64,000 bases of DNA from Helicobacter sp. (GTDB lineage Bacteria; Campylobacterota; Campylobacteria; Campylobacterales; Helicobacteraceae): positions 227,816 through 291,815 of the forward strand of contig NZ_JALEIK010000038.1 of assembly GCF_022770205.1 (NCBI RefSeq), given 5' to 3'. This document shows positions 27,200 through 36,297 of the stretch, in pieces. Below the pieces are notes generated by a model. It worked only from the letters and a program-made list of their open reading frames with translations. It had not been told where the DNA came from and searched no databases. The translations under genes were made by a program, and so were the position numbers. Position 1 is the stretch's first letter, and each line of letters starts with the position of its first letter.

Positions 27200-28636
27200 T
27201 TAAAACATTTGGGTGAGTTTATTCCATAATTGTCTAAGGACATTATCATTTTGCACGGGGATTTTCTTAATCTCTGTGATATTGCTTAAATCTTGTTTAA
27301 TGTCTGCTGCACTTTTTGGAACGCTATTAACCGGACTTGTAAGAGTTGGTGATTTATCTTGTAGAGGGTTCATTAAGGGGATATTTTTGTGAAAGTGCAA
27401 GGTCTCATCTTCTAATCTTTCGTTGCAATAACGGATTCTTTTTTCAGAATCAATCTCGTAATTTGTGTATCTTCCAGAAGCATAAAGAATAAGCCCGATT
27501 CCAGTTGAGCAATCTGGTCCTTTTAAATCTGTGAATAATCCACCAACTTCTATGGGTTTTGCAAGGCGCACAGGCATATTAAAGAGTGCTGCTGCTAAAT
27601 CTCTGATACCATCAAGTTGCACCATTCCTCCTGTTAGCACCACCCCACTGCCTAATTGCTCTCTTAATCCACTGCGTTCTAACGATTTTGCTAAAATCAT
27701 TAGAGTTTCTTCTACGCGTGCATAAACTACATTATACACGGTTGCCAATGCAACTTGATGTTTGCCGCTATCTTCTCCGCCAATGCTTGGAATCTCAATG
27801 AGATTTTCTGTGTCTTCAAAAGTTTTTGGAAAGCCTCCGTATTTAACCTTGACTTGTTCAGCGATTCCTTGTGGCGTGTGCAAAGCCATTGCTAAATCAT
27901 TTGTAATATGGTTTGATCCAACGCCTAAAAAGTCATTGTAACGCAAAGAATTTCCTACATGAATCATTAGTTCACAAGTGCTTCCACCCATATCAATGCA
28001 GGCCACTCCTAGATTTTTTTCATCTTCGCTTAACACGGCAATGGAAGACGCATAAGAAGCTAGCACAATGTTTTCTATCTCAATGCCTGCACTCTTAATG
28101 GCTTTTTTAAGATTGCCTAGACTTGATTTCTGTGCAGTGATGATACGCACAGAAACTTCTAAGCGACTGCCACTCATTCCCATAGGATCATCAATGAAAT
28201 CTTGGTCATCAAGCTTAAAGTTATAAGGTAAAATATGGATAACTTCGTATTCGCTTGGGATTGAAGCGTTATATAACGCAGTTTGGATGACTCGGTTAAT
28301 TTCTTTGATTCCAATTTCGTTATTAGGAATATTGACAATCCCCGAGCTATCAGTGCTTTTTGTATAAGCTCCAGAGATTGAAATCACTGCTCTATTGACA
28401 TTTGTCCCAGCTACACGCCTTGCGTCATTGAGCGCATCTTTGATGGCGCGACTGGCTTGTTCAATATTTGTAATAGAGCCTTTCTTTAAACCTGATGATT
28501 TGTGAAATCCTGTCCCAATGATGTGCGGAGTCCCATCTTTGCAATTTGCAATGATTGCACAAATTTTTGTAGAACCGATGTCAATGCCTAAGATGGTTTG
28601 TTCCAAACTCTTACCCCTTTTATAATTTTCTTCCAT
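27200..28636 (-). CDS. ftsA: Cell division protein FtsA
   Basis: The actin-like protein that tethers FtsZ to the membrane; 478 aa. Phosphate loop GIDIGSTKICAII, domain 1C with the INRVIQ region, second phosphate loop CIDMGGSTCE (~210), and adenosine loop VLTGGMVQLDGI (~335). The C-terminus (LRQLWNKLTQMF) fits an amphipathic membrane helix. ATG 28636 follows GGGAGAAT; the longer frame to 28666 overlaps the preceding gene. Confidence 0.95.
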   Translation of the reverse strand: MEENYKRGKSLEQTILGIDIGSTKICAIIANCKDGTPHIIGTGFHKSSGLKKGSITNIEQASRAIKDALNDARRVAGTNVNRAVISISGAYTKSTDSSGIVNIPNNEIGIKEINRVIQTALYNASIPSEYEVIHILPYNFKLDDQDFIDDPMGMSGSRLEVSVRIITAQKSSLGNLKKAIKSAGIEIENIVLASYASSIAVLSEDEKNLGVACIDMGGSTCELMIHVGNSLRYNDFLGVGSNHITNDLAMALHTPQGIAEQVKVKYGGFPKTFEDTENLIEIPSIGGEDSGKHQVALATVYNVVYARVEETLMILAKSLERSGLREQLGSGVVLTGGMVQLDGIRDLAAALFNMPVRLAKPIEVGGLFTDLKGPDCSTGIGLILYASGRYTNYEIDSEKRIRYCNERLEDETLHFHKNIPLMNPLQDKSPTLTSPVNSVPKSAADIKQDLSNITEIKKIPVQNDNVLRQLWNKLTQMF

Positions 28637-28649
28637 ATTCTCCCGCACC

Positions 28650-30107
28650 TTAGATTTTTCTAACAACTTTATAAAGATTTAATAAATGTTCCATAAAGAT
28701 AATTTCATTCAGTCTTGATTTAACCTGCATTCCATTGCGTTTTATGAAGTCCAAATTTTGTGTCATTATATCAGAATTTTCTAATCTTTGGTCAAGGATT
28801 TCGTATAAAATTGCTTTATCTTTTAATAAAATGTAGCCTTTTGCTTCGGTTTTGTTAAAGAGTTGTGCAATAAAATCTTGACTTTCTTGCGTGTTTAATC
28901 CGCTTAGTGTTGCTTTGTTTTCGCGTGAAATATAGCCAACATCTGTGCCTTTAAAATCCGCAAGCAGTGTGGTTGCTTGCTCTTGCAGTAGTTGAGTTTT
29001 TTTAAAAGCTATAAAATCTTCTGTGGCATCGTTTTTAGCATCTTCATAGTTTTTGGTTTCACTTGGGATAATTTTTTGGATTTTAAGAGTGATAAATCCT
29101 TCTTCTGTTTTAATGGGTTTTAGGGTTTCTTGCTCTTTAGCTTGGCTTAGGAGATTGAAAAATTCTGTGTCATAGTTGGAATCCCCTTCATAGATTGTTA
29201 GGGATTCCGCCTTTTTATTCTCTCCTTTGCGCAAGGAAATGTATTCCTTTAAAGATTCCTTTTCAGCTTGAGAAGATTTATAATGCGTGATAACCTTATC
29301 TTTTGCTTTGCTAAAAGGCAGCAATTGTCCGCTTTCGTCTAAGAATTGGTTTTTAAAATCTTCATAATGTTTTCTTAATGCTTCTGTATGGACAGAGATA
29401 GAATCGGAATTAACAGAAACTTTTAAAAGCTCATAGCCACGCTCTGTTTGGTAAATGTCTTTATTTTCTTCCCAGTATTTTTTCACTTCTTCTTCTGTAG
29501 GGTTAAAGGTGATTGTAGATTGGTTTAGAATTTGAATTTTTAGATGGTCTTTGCTGAATATAGCATTACTGATAGTTTGAATTTCCAAAGGGGTAAGTGG
29601 AATTTCTAGCAGTGCATCAAGCTTTTGGAGCAAAATTCCTTCGCTTAGTTCTTCTTCAAAGTCTTTTGGGTGCATTTGATTATCTGCTAGCAAGCGTTTA
29701 TAAATAGTTTCATCAAATTTTCCATTGCTTTGAAAAGTATCCATTGCAGTTAGTGTGTGGATAATTTCTTCTTGACTAACGCGTAAACCTACATCGTGTG
29801 CATAATTTAGCATCAAAGCGCGTGAGATTAAGGTGTTTAATGCTTGTTCTTCAATGCCTAGTTTTTTAGCTTGTTCATCATCTAAAGTTCCATTAAAAAG
29901 TTGATTATACACATTATAAAGTCTTGCATATTCGCGTTGTAGTCTATCAATACTAATTTGGCGATCACCAACAACTGCTGCTGCACCACTTGCGCTTGAG
30001 AAGCTATAAGTTCCCCAGCCAACAAATCCAGCAGCTAAAAATGCAAAGGAACTAATCCAAACGACAACCATTAAATATTTTTTGTGTTTTTGCATAAAAC
30101 CAATCAT
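28650..30107 (-). CDS. SurA/PpiD-like periplasmic chaperone
   Basis: 485 aa with one N-terminal membrane anchor (KYLMVVVWISSFAFLAAGFV, residues ~10-30), then a SurA-N-like helical domain (NQLFNGTLDDEQAKKLGIEEQALNTLI) and a long periplasmic part where a parvulin-type domain would be expected (~residues 260-350, YDTEFFNLLSQA). The PPIase motifs are poorly conserved, so chaperone activity without isomerase activity is possible. A similar gene precedes ftsA in H. pylori (HP0977 as I recall). Confidence 0.75.
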   Translation of the reverse strand: MIGFMQKHKKYLMVVVWISSFAFLAAGFVGWGTYSFSSASGAAAVVGDRQISIDRLQREYARLYNVYNQLFNGTLDDEQAKKLGIEEQALNTLISRALMLNYAHDVGLRVSQEEIIHTLTAMDTFQSNGKFDETIYKRLLADNQMHPKDFEEELSEGILLQKLDALLEIPLTPLEIQTISNAIFSKDHLKIQILNQSTITFNPTEEEVKKYWEENKDIYQTERGYELLKVSVNSDSISVHTEALRKHYEDFKNQFLDESGQLLPFSKAKDKVITHYKSSQAEKESLKEYISLRKGENKKAESLTIYEGDSNYDTEFFNLLSQAKEQETLKPIKTEEGFITLKIQKIIPSETKNYEDAKNDATEDFIAFKKTQLLQEQATTLLADFKGTDVGYISRENKATLSGLNTQESQDFIAQLFNKTEAKGYILLKDKAILYEILDQRLENSDIMTQNLDFIKRNGMQVKSRLNEIIFMEHLLNLYKVVRKI

Positions 30108-30203
30108 TTAAAACTCCAGAATCCTAAATATCTCCAACACAACACCTAAAAATGTTTGCGATTCTACTCAAAAAACCTTTAAAAGCGGTAAATTTTTGAC
30201 TTC

Positions 30204-31316
30204 TTATTCTTTAAAAAGCGATGAGAGAATGTCTATATTGTTTTTTGGTGCTTCCTGTGCGTTGTGGTTTGGGCTTTGTTGCGCTCCGTGGTTAATTTCT
30301 TTTAATGTGATTTCATAGCCTGTTAGCATTGATGCTAGTCGGATGTTGATTCCGCTTTTGCCAATGGCTTTTGGTTTTTGTTCACTTGTGATGCTAACAA
30401 TTGCTTTTTTGTCTTCTAGGGCAACGCTAATGACAAGCGCAGGAGATAAAGCGCGTGCAATGTAAATTTCAGGTTGGGTAGAGTATTCTATGCAATCAAT
30501 GCTTTCATTTTTTAATTCTTTGGAAACTGCATTAATTCTAACGCCTTTTACGCCTACGGTTGCACCTACTGGATCAATTTTTGTGGAATCTGTTTTTAGG
30601 GCAACTTTTGCTCTCTCTCCTGGGATTCTAGCAGAATTTACAATTGTAACATCACCATCTTTAATCTCTGGAACTTCTAGTTTTAAAAGTTCTTCAAGCA
30701 TTTTTGGTGTAGTGCGACTAAGCTCAATCATAATGCCATTTTGGCGGTCAATCCCAACATGCTTTAACACTGCTGAAACAATTTGTCCTACATTAAATTC
30801 TTCCCCTTTGATGCGATTCTTTTTAGATAAAATTGCACGGATTTCATCAATTTCAATGTAGGTATTGCCTAAATTATCTGTGCGCACAACATTGCCGCTA
30901 ACAATTTTTCCAACTTGGGATTTGTATTTATCAAAAAGTTGTGTTTCAATGAGGCGTTGGATTTTAAATTCTAGTTCTTTAAACAGCGCATTAACTGCAC
31001 TTCTGCTCATATCCTCCAAACTTAACTCATAGCGCAATTCATCTCCCACTTTAATGTCATTATCGTGTTTTTTAGCTTCACTTAGGGGGATTGTATTTTT
31101 CGTATCTAGTGCATTAGAGTCTTCACAAACGCTGATAACTTGGTAGAGATGTAGGGTTTTATTTTTTTTATCAATTTCAACATCATAATGGATTGCAGAA
31201 TCTAAACTTTCTTTGGCGACTTTTATCACCGCATTTTTAACTGTATCTGCTACACTTTCAATAGGAAGCCCTTTTTCATAAGCGATTCCTTCAATAATAT
31301 CTAGTATTTTTTCCAA
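30204..31316 (-). CDS. nusA: Transcription factor NusA
   Basis: Binds RNA polymerase and modulates pausing and termination; 370 aa. N-terminal polymerase-binding domain, S1 domain (VGKIVSGNVVRTDNLG, ~135), then KH1 and KH2 (VGATVGVKGVRINAV ~250; AIGKSGINIRLAS ~318). It lacks the acidic C-terminal repeats of E. coli NusA, as in other Campylobacterota. First of the run with the SurA/PpiD-like gene, ftsA and ftsZ. Confidence 0.95.
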   Translation of the reverse strand: MEKILDIIEGIAYEKGLPIESVADTVKNAVIKVAKESLDSAIHYDVEIDKKNKTLHLYQVISVCEDSNALDTKNTIPLSEAKKHDNDIKVGDELRYELSLEDMSRSAVNALFKELEFKIQRLIETQLFDKYKSQVGKIVSGNVVRTDNLGNTYIEIDEIRAILSKKNRIKGEEFNVGQIVSAVLKHVGIDRQNGIMIELSRTTPKMLEELLKLEVPEIKDGDVTIVNSARIPGERAKVALKTDSTKIDPVGATVGVKGVRINAVSKELKNESIDCIEYSTQPEIYIARALSPALVISVALEDKKAIVSITSEQKPKAIGKSGINIRLASMLTGYEITLKEINHGAQQSPNHNAQEAPKNNIDILSSLFKE

Positions 31317-31478
31317 AATATATCCTTAAAAATTTTGTGGGTGAAGAATCTTTAGTAATGCTTTGCGCATTCTAATTGAAATTTTCTTTATAAGGGCTTA
31401 CTTAATGGCATTCTCTTTTAAAAATTACGCAATCTAAAACAATGGGATGTTGAAATTATTTTTTAAGCAAAAAGTCTT

Positions 31479-31484
31479 TATAAT
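31479..31484 (+). promoter_or_regulatory. Probable -10 box (TATAAT) for HP0268-like/miaB run
   Basis: TCTTTATAATAG lies about 31 bases before ATG 31515. It is a consensus sigma-70 -10 box in the divergent nusA spacer (31317-31514), which otherwise holds nothing I recognise. Confidence 0.6.
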
Positions 31485-31514
31485 AGCCCATTTTTCTAAA
31501 GTTAAAGGTAAAAA

Positions 31515-31757
31515 ATGGATATTAAATTAGCACGCACACACATTAATGAAAAACCAGTAAAAATCACAGCAAAAAAGTTAGAAGAGATGCTAGAGGAAAA
31601 GAAATTTGACATTTTTTATTGCGACAAAGAAAACTCCCACAAAGATATGCAAGCCTTGTTAGAATATTTTGAAAAAAAGGGTAGGCGTGCATATTTCAGA
31701 GAAGTGCGCTACGGATTGGATGAGGGCGATTATATGTATGAAATCCATATTTTATGA
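31515..31757 (+). CDS. HP0268-like small protein
   Basis: 80 aa, same length and neighbour (miaB) as H. pylori HP0268, for which nicking-endonuclease and ribonuclease activities have been reported. The sequence is compact and charged ([34 protein letters not shown]). Role in the cell unclear. Its stop overlaps the miaB start (ATGA). Confidence 0.8.
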   Translation: MDIKLARTHINEKPVKITAKKLEEMLEEKKFDIFYCDKENSHKDMQALLEYFEKKGRRAYFREVRYGLDEGDYMYEIHIL

Positions 31758-33076
31758 ATATGACAAAAAAGCTTTATATTGAAACACTAGGCTGTGCAAT
31801 GAATGCGCGTGATAGTGCGCATATTATTGCAGAGCTTGAAGAAAAGGAATCCTATCATCTAACAGAAAATCCACAAGAAGCGGATTTGATTTTAATTAAC
31901 ACTTGCTCTGTGCGTGAAAAGCCTGAAAAAAAGCTTTTTTCAGAGATAGGGCAGTATGCAAAGATTAAAAAGCAAAGTGCAAAAATTGGCGTGTGTGGTT
32001 GCACAGCAAGCCATTTGGGGGATAAGATTTTAAAGCGTTCTCCTGCAGTGGATTTTGTATTAGGCGCACGCAATGTGTCAAAGATTTCACAAATTATCCA
32101 CCAAAAGCGTGTGGCTTGGGTGGATATTGATTATGATGATAGCACCTATGTGTTTAGTCAAAATCAACATTCTACACTCAAAGGAATGATTAATATTTCC
32201 ATTGGCTGTGATAAGAAATGCACCTATTGCATTGTGCCACACACACGTGGAAGTGAGATTTCAATCCCAACAGACTTAATTTTAAAAGAAGCAAGGCGTT
32301 TGGTAGATAATGGCACAAAAGAGATTTTGCTACTTGGACAAAATGTCAATAATTATGGTAGGCGTTTTTCAAGCACACATCGTGCGATAAACTTCACGCA
32401 ACTCCTTAATGAGATTTCTCAAATTAATGGGTTAGAGAGAATCCGCTTTACTTCGCCACACCCTTTGCATATGGACGATGAGTTTATCTTAGAATTTGTA
32501 CGGAATCCAAAAATTTGTAAGGCTATCCATATGCCCTTACAAAGCGGTTCTACTGAAATTTTGCGCAAAATGAAGCGGGGATATAGCAAGGAATGGTTTT
32601 TAAATCGCGTGGAAAAAATGCGCCATTTAATCCCTGAACTTAGCATTGGCACGGATATTATTGTGGGCTTTCCAACAGAGAGTGAAGAGAATTTTTTGGA
32701 CACTTTAGATGTGCTAGAAAAGGTGCGTTTTGATACGCTGTATAGTTTTATTTATTCTAGTCGTCCGCATACTGAAGCACACCATTGGTTAGAAGAAGAG
32801 CAAGTGCATTTGGTGGATGAAGAGATTGCAAAAGAGCGATTAATGCGTCTAAAAGATAGGCATAAAGAGATTTTAGCACAAGATAATGCAATGCAAATTG
32901 GAAAAACCCATAAGGTTTTAGTAGAGAGTTATGACGCACAAAATCTGTGGTTAGAGGGACGCAGTGATACCAATAAACTTGTGCGCATAAGAGCGGGTAG
33001 GGATCTTGTAGGTGAGCTGTGTGATGTAAGAATCACAGAAGTTAAAGGCGCGCAACTAATGGGCGAATTAGCGTGA
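31754..33076 (+). CDS. miaB: tRNA-2-methylthio-N6-dimethylallyladenosine synthase
   Basis: A radical SAM methylthiotransferase acting on i6A37 of tRNAs; 440 aa. The UPF0004 domain holds three Cys ([26 protein letters not shown]). The radical SAM motif is [11 protein letters not shown] (~150), and a TRAM domain ends the protein ([13 protein letters not shown]). Start ATG 31754 overlaps the preceding stop; ATG 31760 is an alternative. Confidence 0.95.
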   Translation: MNMTKKLYIETLGCAMNARDSAHIIAELEEKESYHLTENPQEADLILINTCSVREKPEKKLFSEIGQYAKIKKQSAKIGVCGCTASHLGDKILKRSPAVDFVLGARNVSKISQIIHQKRVAWVDIDYDDSTYVFSQNQHSTLKGMINISIGCDKKCTYCIVPHTRGSEISIPTDLILKEARRLVDNGTKEILLLGQNVNNYGRRFSSTHRAINFTQLLNEISQINGLERIRFTSPHPLHMDDEFILEFVRNPKICKAIHMPLQSGSTEILRKMKRGYSKEWFLNRVEKMRHLIPELSIGTDIIVGFPTESEENFLDTLDVLEKVRFDTLYSFIYSSRPHTEAHHWLEEEQVHLVDEEIAKERLMRLKDRHKEILAQDNAMQIGKTHKVLVESYDAQNLWLEGRSDTNKLVRIRAGRDLVGELCDVRITEVKGAQLMGELA

Positions 33077-33090
33077 TAAGTTAGGCTAAA

Positions 33091-33744
33091 GTGAGAGAAA
33101 ATTTTAGGGGGCTTAAACACAAGGTTTTAGCAAGAATTTTACCCTTTCTTCTTATTGGAATCCTTCGTGCTTTGGCTACCTTTTTGCGTTTTGAGTTTAG
33201 GGTATCTCAAAAGGCACTACAAAAGGTTAGCAATAATGAGCCTTTTTTGGTTGCGTTTTGGCACGGGGAGTTGTTCCTTCAACCCTTTTTGGTTCAAAAA
33301 TATGGGGATAAAAAGAAGTTTTGGGTGCTAATTAGTAAGCATTTTGATGGGGAGATTATCAGTAGCGTTGTGCGTTATTTTGGCATTGGCGCATTAAGGG
33401 GTTCAAGTTCAAAGGGTGGAATTAGGGCGTTGTATCAAGCGATTAAAAAAATAGAAAGTAAAGAATATGTTGTAATAACCCCTGATGGTCCGCGTGGTCC
33501 TTATCATAGTGTTGCTGATGGTGTGGTGCTTTTAGCGCAAAAGGCGGGTGTTCCTGTGGTGGTGTCTAGGGTTTTTTATAGCAATGCGTGGGAGCTTAAA
33601 AGTTGGGATAGATTTAGAATCCCAAAGCCCTTTAGTAAGGTGGTGTTTGTGTTAAAAGATCCATTTTTTTTAGAAACACTAGAATTAGAAGCTGCTAAGG
33701 CATTGGTTAAAGAGAAAATGGAAGAGGATAAATGCGTTTTTTAG
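33091..33744 (+). CDS. DUF374 lysophospholipid-acyltransferase-like protein
   Basis: 217 aa with an N-terminal membrane segment (LARILPFLLIGILRALATFL). Acyltransferase-like blocks are FWHGELF (~52-58) and TPDGPRGP (~130-137). Family members resemble LPS/lipid acyltransferases; substrate unknown. GTG 33091 is used, with only a weak ribosome site. It overlaps the next gene by 13 bases. Confidence 0.75.
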   Translation: MRENFRGLKHKVLARILPFLLIGILRALATFLRFEFRVSQKALQKVSNNEPFLVAFWHGELFLQPFLVQKYGDKKKFWVLISKHFDGEIISSVVRYFGIGALRGSSSKGGIRALYQAIKKIESKEYVVITPDGPRGPYHSVADGVVLLAQKAGVPVVVSRVFYSNAWELKSWDRFRIPKPFSKVVFVLKDPFFLETLELEAAKALVKEKMEEDKCVF

Positions 33745-34199
33745 CGGTTGGGATTATTCTTTTATGCGTGCTAGTTGGAATCGTTTTTTTCTCACCTTCT
33801 TATAAGCTAGGGAGAGAAGCAAATAGGGAGCTAGAAAGGGGGAATTTTAAAGAGGCGCATAGTCTTGCAACACAAGCCTTGCAAAAAGATCCTTATAATC
33901 GTCTAGCTTATGGAGTTGAGAGTCAAGCAAAACAGCGTTTAAACATCCAAAAATTCTTAACAGATTCCAAAGAAAATCAAGAAAGTGCATTTAAAGTTTT
34001 AAAAGATGGAAGTTTAAGCCCAGAAGAATTTTTGCGATTAGAATGGATGGTAGAGGAGTTTCAAAGGAGCTATCGGATGCTTTTTATTTTAAATCAGCCA
34101 AATGATTGGGAAAAGGAGCAGTTGCATCAGTATAAGCAATGGTTTGATAGCTTAAAGAAGCGTTTAGAGGAAGTTAAGCAAGTAAAAAATGCAAAGTGA
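33732..34199 (+). CDS. Small membrane-anchored helical-repeat protein
   Basis: 155 aa with an N-terminal hydrophobic anchor (residues ~3-22), then a TPR-like helix pair (REANRELERGNFKEAHSLAT, ALQKDPYNRLAYGV) and a charged helical tail. Function unknown. It is coupled to both neighbours by overlaps (13 and 11 bases). Confidence 0.6.
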   Translation: MRFLAVGIILLCVLVGIVFFSPSYKLGREANRELERGNFKEAHSLATQALQKDPYNRLAYGVESQAKQRLNIQKFLTDSKENQESAFKVLKDGSLSPEEFLRLEWMVEEFQRSYRMLFILNQPNDWEKEQLHQYKQWFDSLKKRLEEVKQVKNAK

Positions 34200-35277
34200 G
34201 AATTTAAGTTTATATTTGCACATTCCTTTTTGTGATAGTAAATGTGGATATTGTGCTTTTAATTCTAAGATTAATAAGAATCATTTGCAGTCCATTTATA
34301 TGCAAAAGTTAGCTGTGTATTTGCGCGATAAGTTAAAGAATTTACAACAAAAGTGTAAGGTGCAAATTGCTTCAGTGTATATTGGTGGGGGGACGCCAAG
34401 TGTTGTGGAATCGCATTTGTATGCAGATGTTTTTAAGGAGTTTTTGCCTTTTTTAGAAAATGGGGCAGAGATTAGCATTGAAGCCAATCCGAACCATTTA
34501 AGCCTAGATTGGTTGCGTGCAATGCGAGCTTTTGGCGTGAATCGCTTAAGCCTTGGTGTGCAAAGCTTTAATAGACAAAAGCTTGCTTTTTTGGAGCGAG
34601 AACATAGGAATGAAAACACATTTTTAGCCATTGATTATGCACAAAAAGCAGGATTTGAGAATTTAAGTATGGATTTAATCTATGGCACACCTTTGTGCGA
34701 TGAAGCACTTTTAGAGCAAGAGTTAAAAACTGCCTTAGAACTTCCTTTATCGCACATTTCTGCATACCATTTAAGTTTAGATCCGGGCAGTCGTTTTTAT
34801 AGGCAAAAGGAGCAAGTGTATGTGGAATCCCAAAAGCGTTTTGAAGGGGAGTTTGGTGGGTTTTTAAGCATTGGGCATTTTATAAAGGCGCATTTAGAGA
34901 AATTTTTACATTATGAAGTGAGTAATTATGGAAAAATTTCTACACACAATTTGCATTATTGGAAGGGGGGAGATTATATTGGAATTGGTGCTGGAGCGGT
35001 AGGTTGCATTGGGGGTGTGCGCACAAGTATGCCAAAGAGTATTGAGAGATTTTTAGAAGGCTTTAGTGAGCAAAAAGAGATTTTAACGCAAGAGGACAGA
35101 GAGTTAGAGCATTTATTTTTAGGGTTTCGTTCCTGTGTGGGTGTGGAGAGAAAAAAGATTCTAAACCAAAAGCATTTAGAGATTCTTTTACAAGAGGGAA
35201 TCCTATTCCAAAAAGATGAGCGTGTGTTTGCAAAGGATTATTTTTTAGGGGATGAGATTGCGTTATTTCTTAGCTAA
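34189..35277 (+). CDS. hemW: HemW/HemN-like radical SAM protein
   Basis: 362 aa. The iron-sulfur motif HIPFCDSKCGYCAF lacks the fourth Cys (CxC) of true HemN, which places it with HemW, a haem chaperone-like protein, rather than coproporphyrinogen dehydrogenase. YIGGGTPS, EANPNHL and SLGVQSFN follow as in the family. It overlaps the preceding gene by 11 bases and the convergent PilO-like gene by 8. Confidence 0.85.
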   Translation: MQSENLSLYLHIPFCDSKCGYCAFNSKINKNHLQSIYMQKLAVYLRDKLKNLQQKCKVQIASVYIGGGTPSVVESHLYADVFKEFLPFLENGAEISIEANPNHLSLDWLRAMRAFGVNRLSLGVQSFNRQKLAFLEREHRNENTFLAIDYAQKAGFENLSMDLIYGTPLCDEALLEQELKTALELPLSHISAYHLSLDPGSRFYRQKEQVYVESQKRFEGEFGGFLSIGHFIKAHLEKFLHYEVSNYGKISTHNLHYWKGGDYIGIGAGAVGCIGGVRTSMPKSIERFLEGFSEQKEILTQEDRELEHLFLGFRSCVGVERKKILNQKHLEILLQEGILFQKDERVFAKDYFLGDEIALFLS

Positions 35278-35788
35278 AATATGCATCTAAGCGGAAGGAA
35301 AAGATGATGTTATCCTTTTCTCTTTCAATGTGAATAGGAAAATTAAAGCGTGCAATTCCGGGCAATGTTTTGGTTAAAATAAGAGCATCTTTAAGCTTGG
35401 CAATGTTTTCTAGTTTTCCGCTAATAATGTAGCGTTGTTTGAAATACTTTCCTTCTTGTATGGGGCTTCCATCAGGAACAACGCCGGCATTCTCAAAGAT
35501 GATTTTAAGTTTTTCTTCAATTTCATTTTGTGTAATTTTGTGTTTAAAATGCTCTAGGCTTTGTGCGTTTTGCTCTTGATAGTCTTGGAGGTTTTTAAGC
35601 TCTGCATCTCTTTGCGCTTGGATTTGTTTTTGGACATAAATTTCTTTGCGGTATTTTGCATTGGTTTTGCGAAAAGTATCCAGAGCGGGCTGGATGACGC
35701 TTAAGAAAATAATAATTATTAAGAAGAAGTAAAAAACAAAGAAAAAAGTGTTGCGAATCCAATCAATTTGTGCGAAAAATGCTTTCAT
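35270..35788 (-). CDS. PilO-like membrane protein
   Basis: 172 aa: one membrane helix (residues ~14-33), a coiled coil (~45-90, rich in Gln/Glu/Lys) and a C-terminal alpha/beta domain (YIISGKLENIAKLKDALILTKTLPG). This layout is that of PilO/GspM in type IV pilus or type II secretion platforms. It overlaps the PilN-like gene by 4 bases (ATGA). Identification rests on topology, size and order rather than strong motifs. Confidence 0.6.
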   Translation of the reverse strand: MKAFFAQIDWIRNTFFFVFYFFLIIIIFLSVIQPALDTFRKTNAKYRKEIYVQKQIQAQRDAELKNLQDYQEQNAQSLEHFKHKITQNEIEEKLKIIFENAGVVPDGSPIQEGKYFKQRYIISGKLENIAKLKDALILTKTLPGIARFNFPIHIEREKDNIIFSFRLDAYFS

Positions 35789-36297
35789 TGCTCAGTTTCC
35801 TCAAGTTTGCTGACAGAAACGAAATTATACCAGCCATTAGGTAGCATATAAAAATCTGCGCGACTTTGGTGAAAAATTGAACGCAAGGGAACTTCTAGTA
35901 AGAAAGTGTAGATTTGCTTAGAGGGTGTTGTGCCATAAAGAATGAGTTGGTATTGCTCCATTTGGATTTTATTAAGTGTGATTTGCTCTGGGATTAAATC
36001 AAAGAGATTTTCCACACTTTCTTTTAAGAGCATATTTTGGTGTGTGATGTACTCTGTAAATTGCACCTTTTCTTGCTCAACTATTAATTGTTCTTGGAAT
36101 CCTTTGATCTCTTCTAATAGGATTTTTTGCATTTGGGATGCAGTTTCTGCATTTTTTTGCATATAATGCCCTTGCACTTTTAAAATTGCCACAAATCCTG
36201 TAAAAATAAAGAGTGTTAATAGGATATAGCCCCACCAAATGCGTGAAACTTTTCTTAGAAATGTTTTTTTTCCGGGCTGGGTAAAGCTATAATTCAT
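35785..36297 (-). CDS. PilN-like membrane protein
   Basis: 170 aa: one membrane helix near residues 21-41, a coiled coil, then a PilN-like domain (LIPEQITLNKIQMEQYQLILYG). In PilN proteins the corresponding segment follows the coiled coil. It overlaps PilM-like and PilO-like genes by 4 bases on each side, so the three are translated together. Confidence 0.65.
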   Translation of the reverse strand: MNYSFTQPGKKTFLRKVSRIWWGYILLTLFIFTGFVAILKVQGHYMQKNAETASQMQKILLEEIKGFQEQLIVEQEKVQFTEYITHQNMLLKESVENLFDLIPEQITLNKIQMEQYQLILYGTTPSKQIYTFLLEVPLRSIFHQSRADFYMLPNGWYNFVSVSKLEETEQ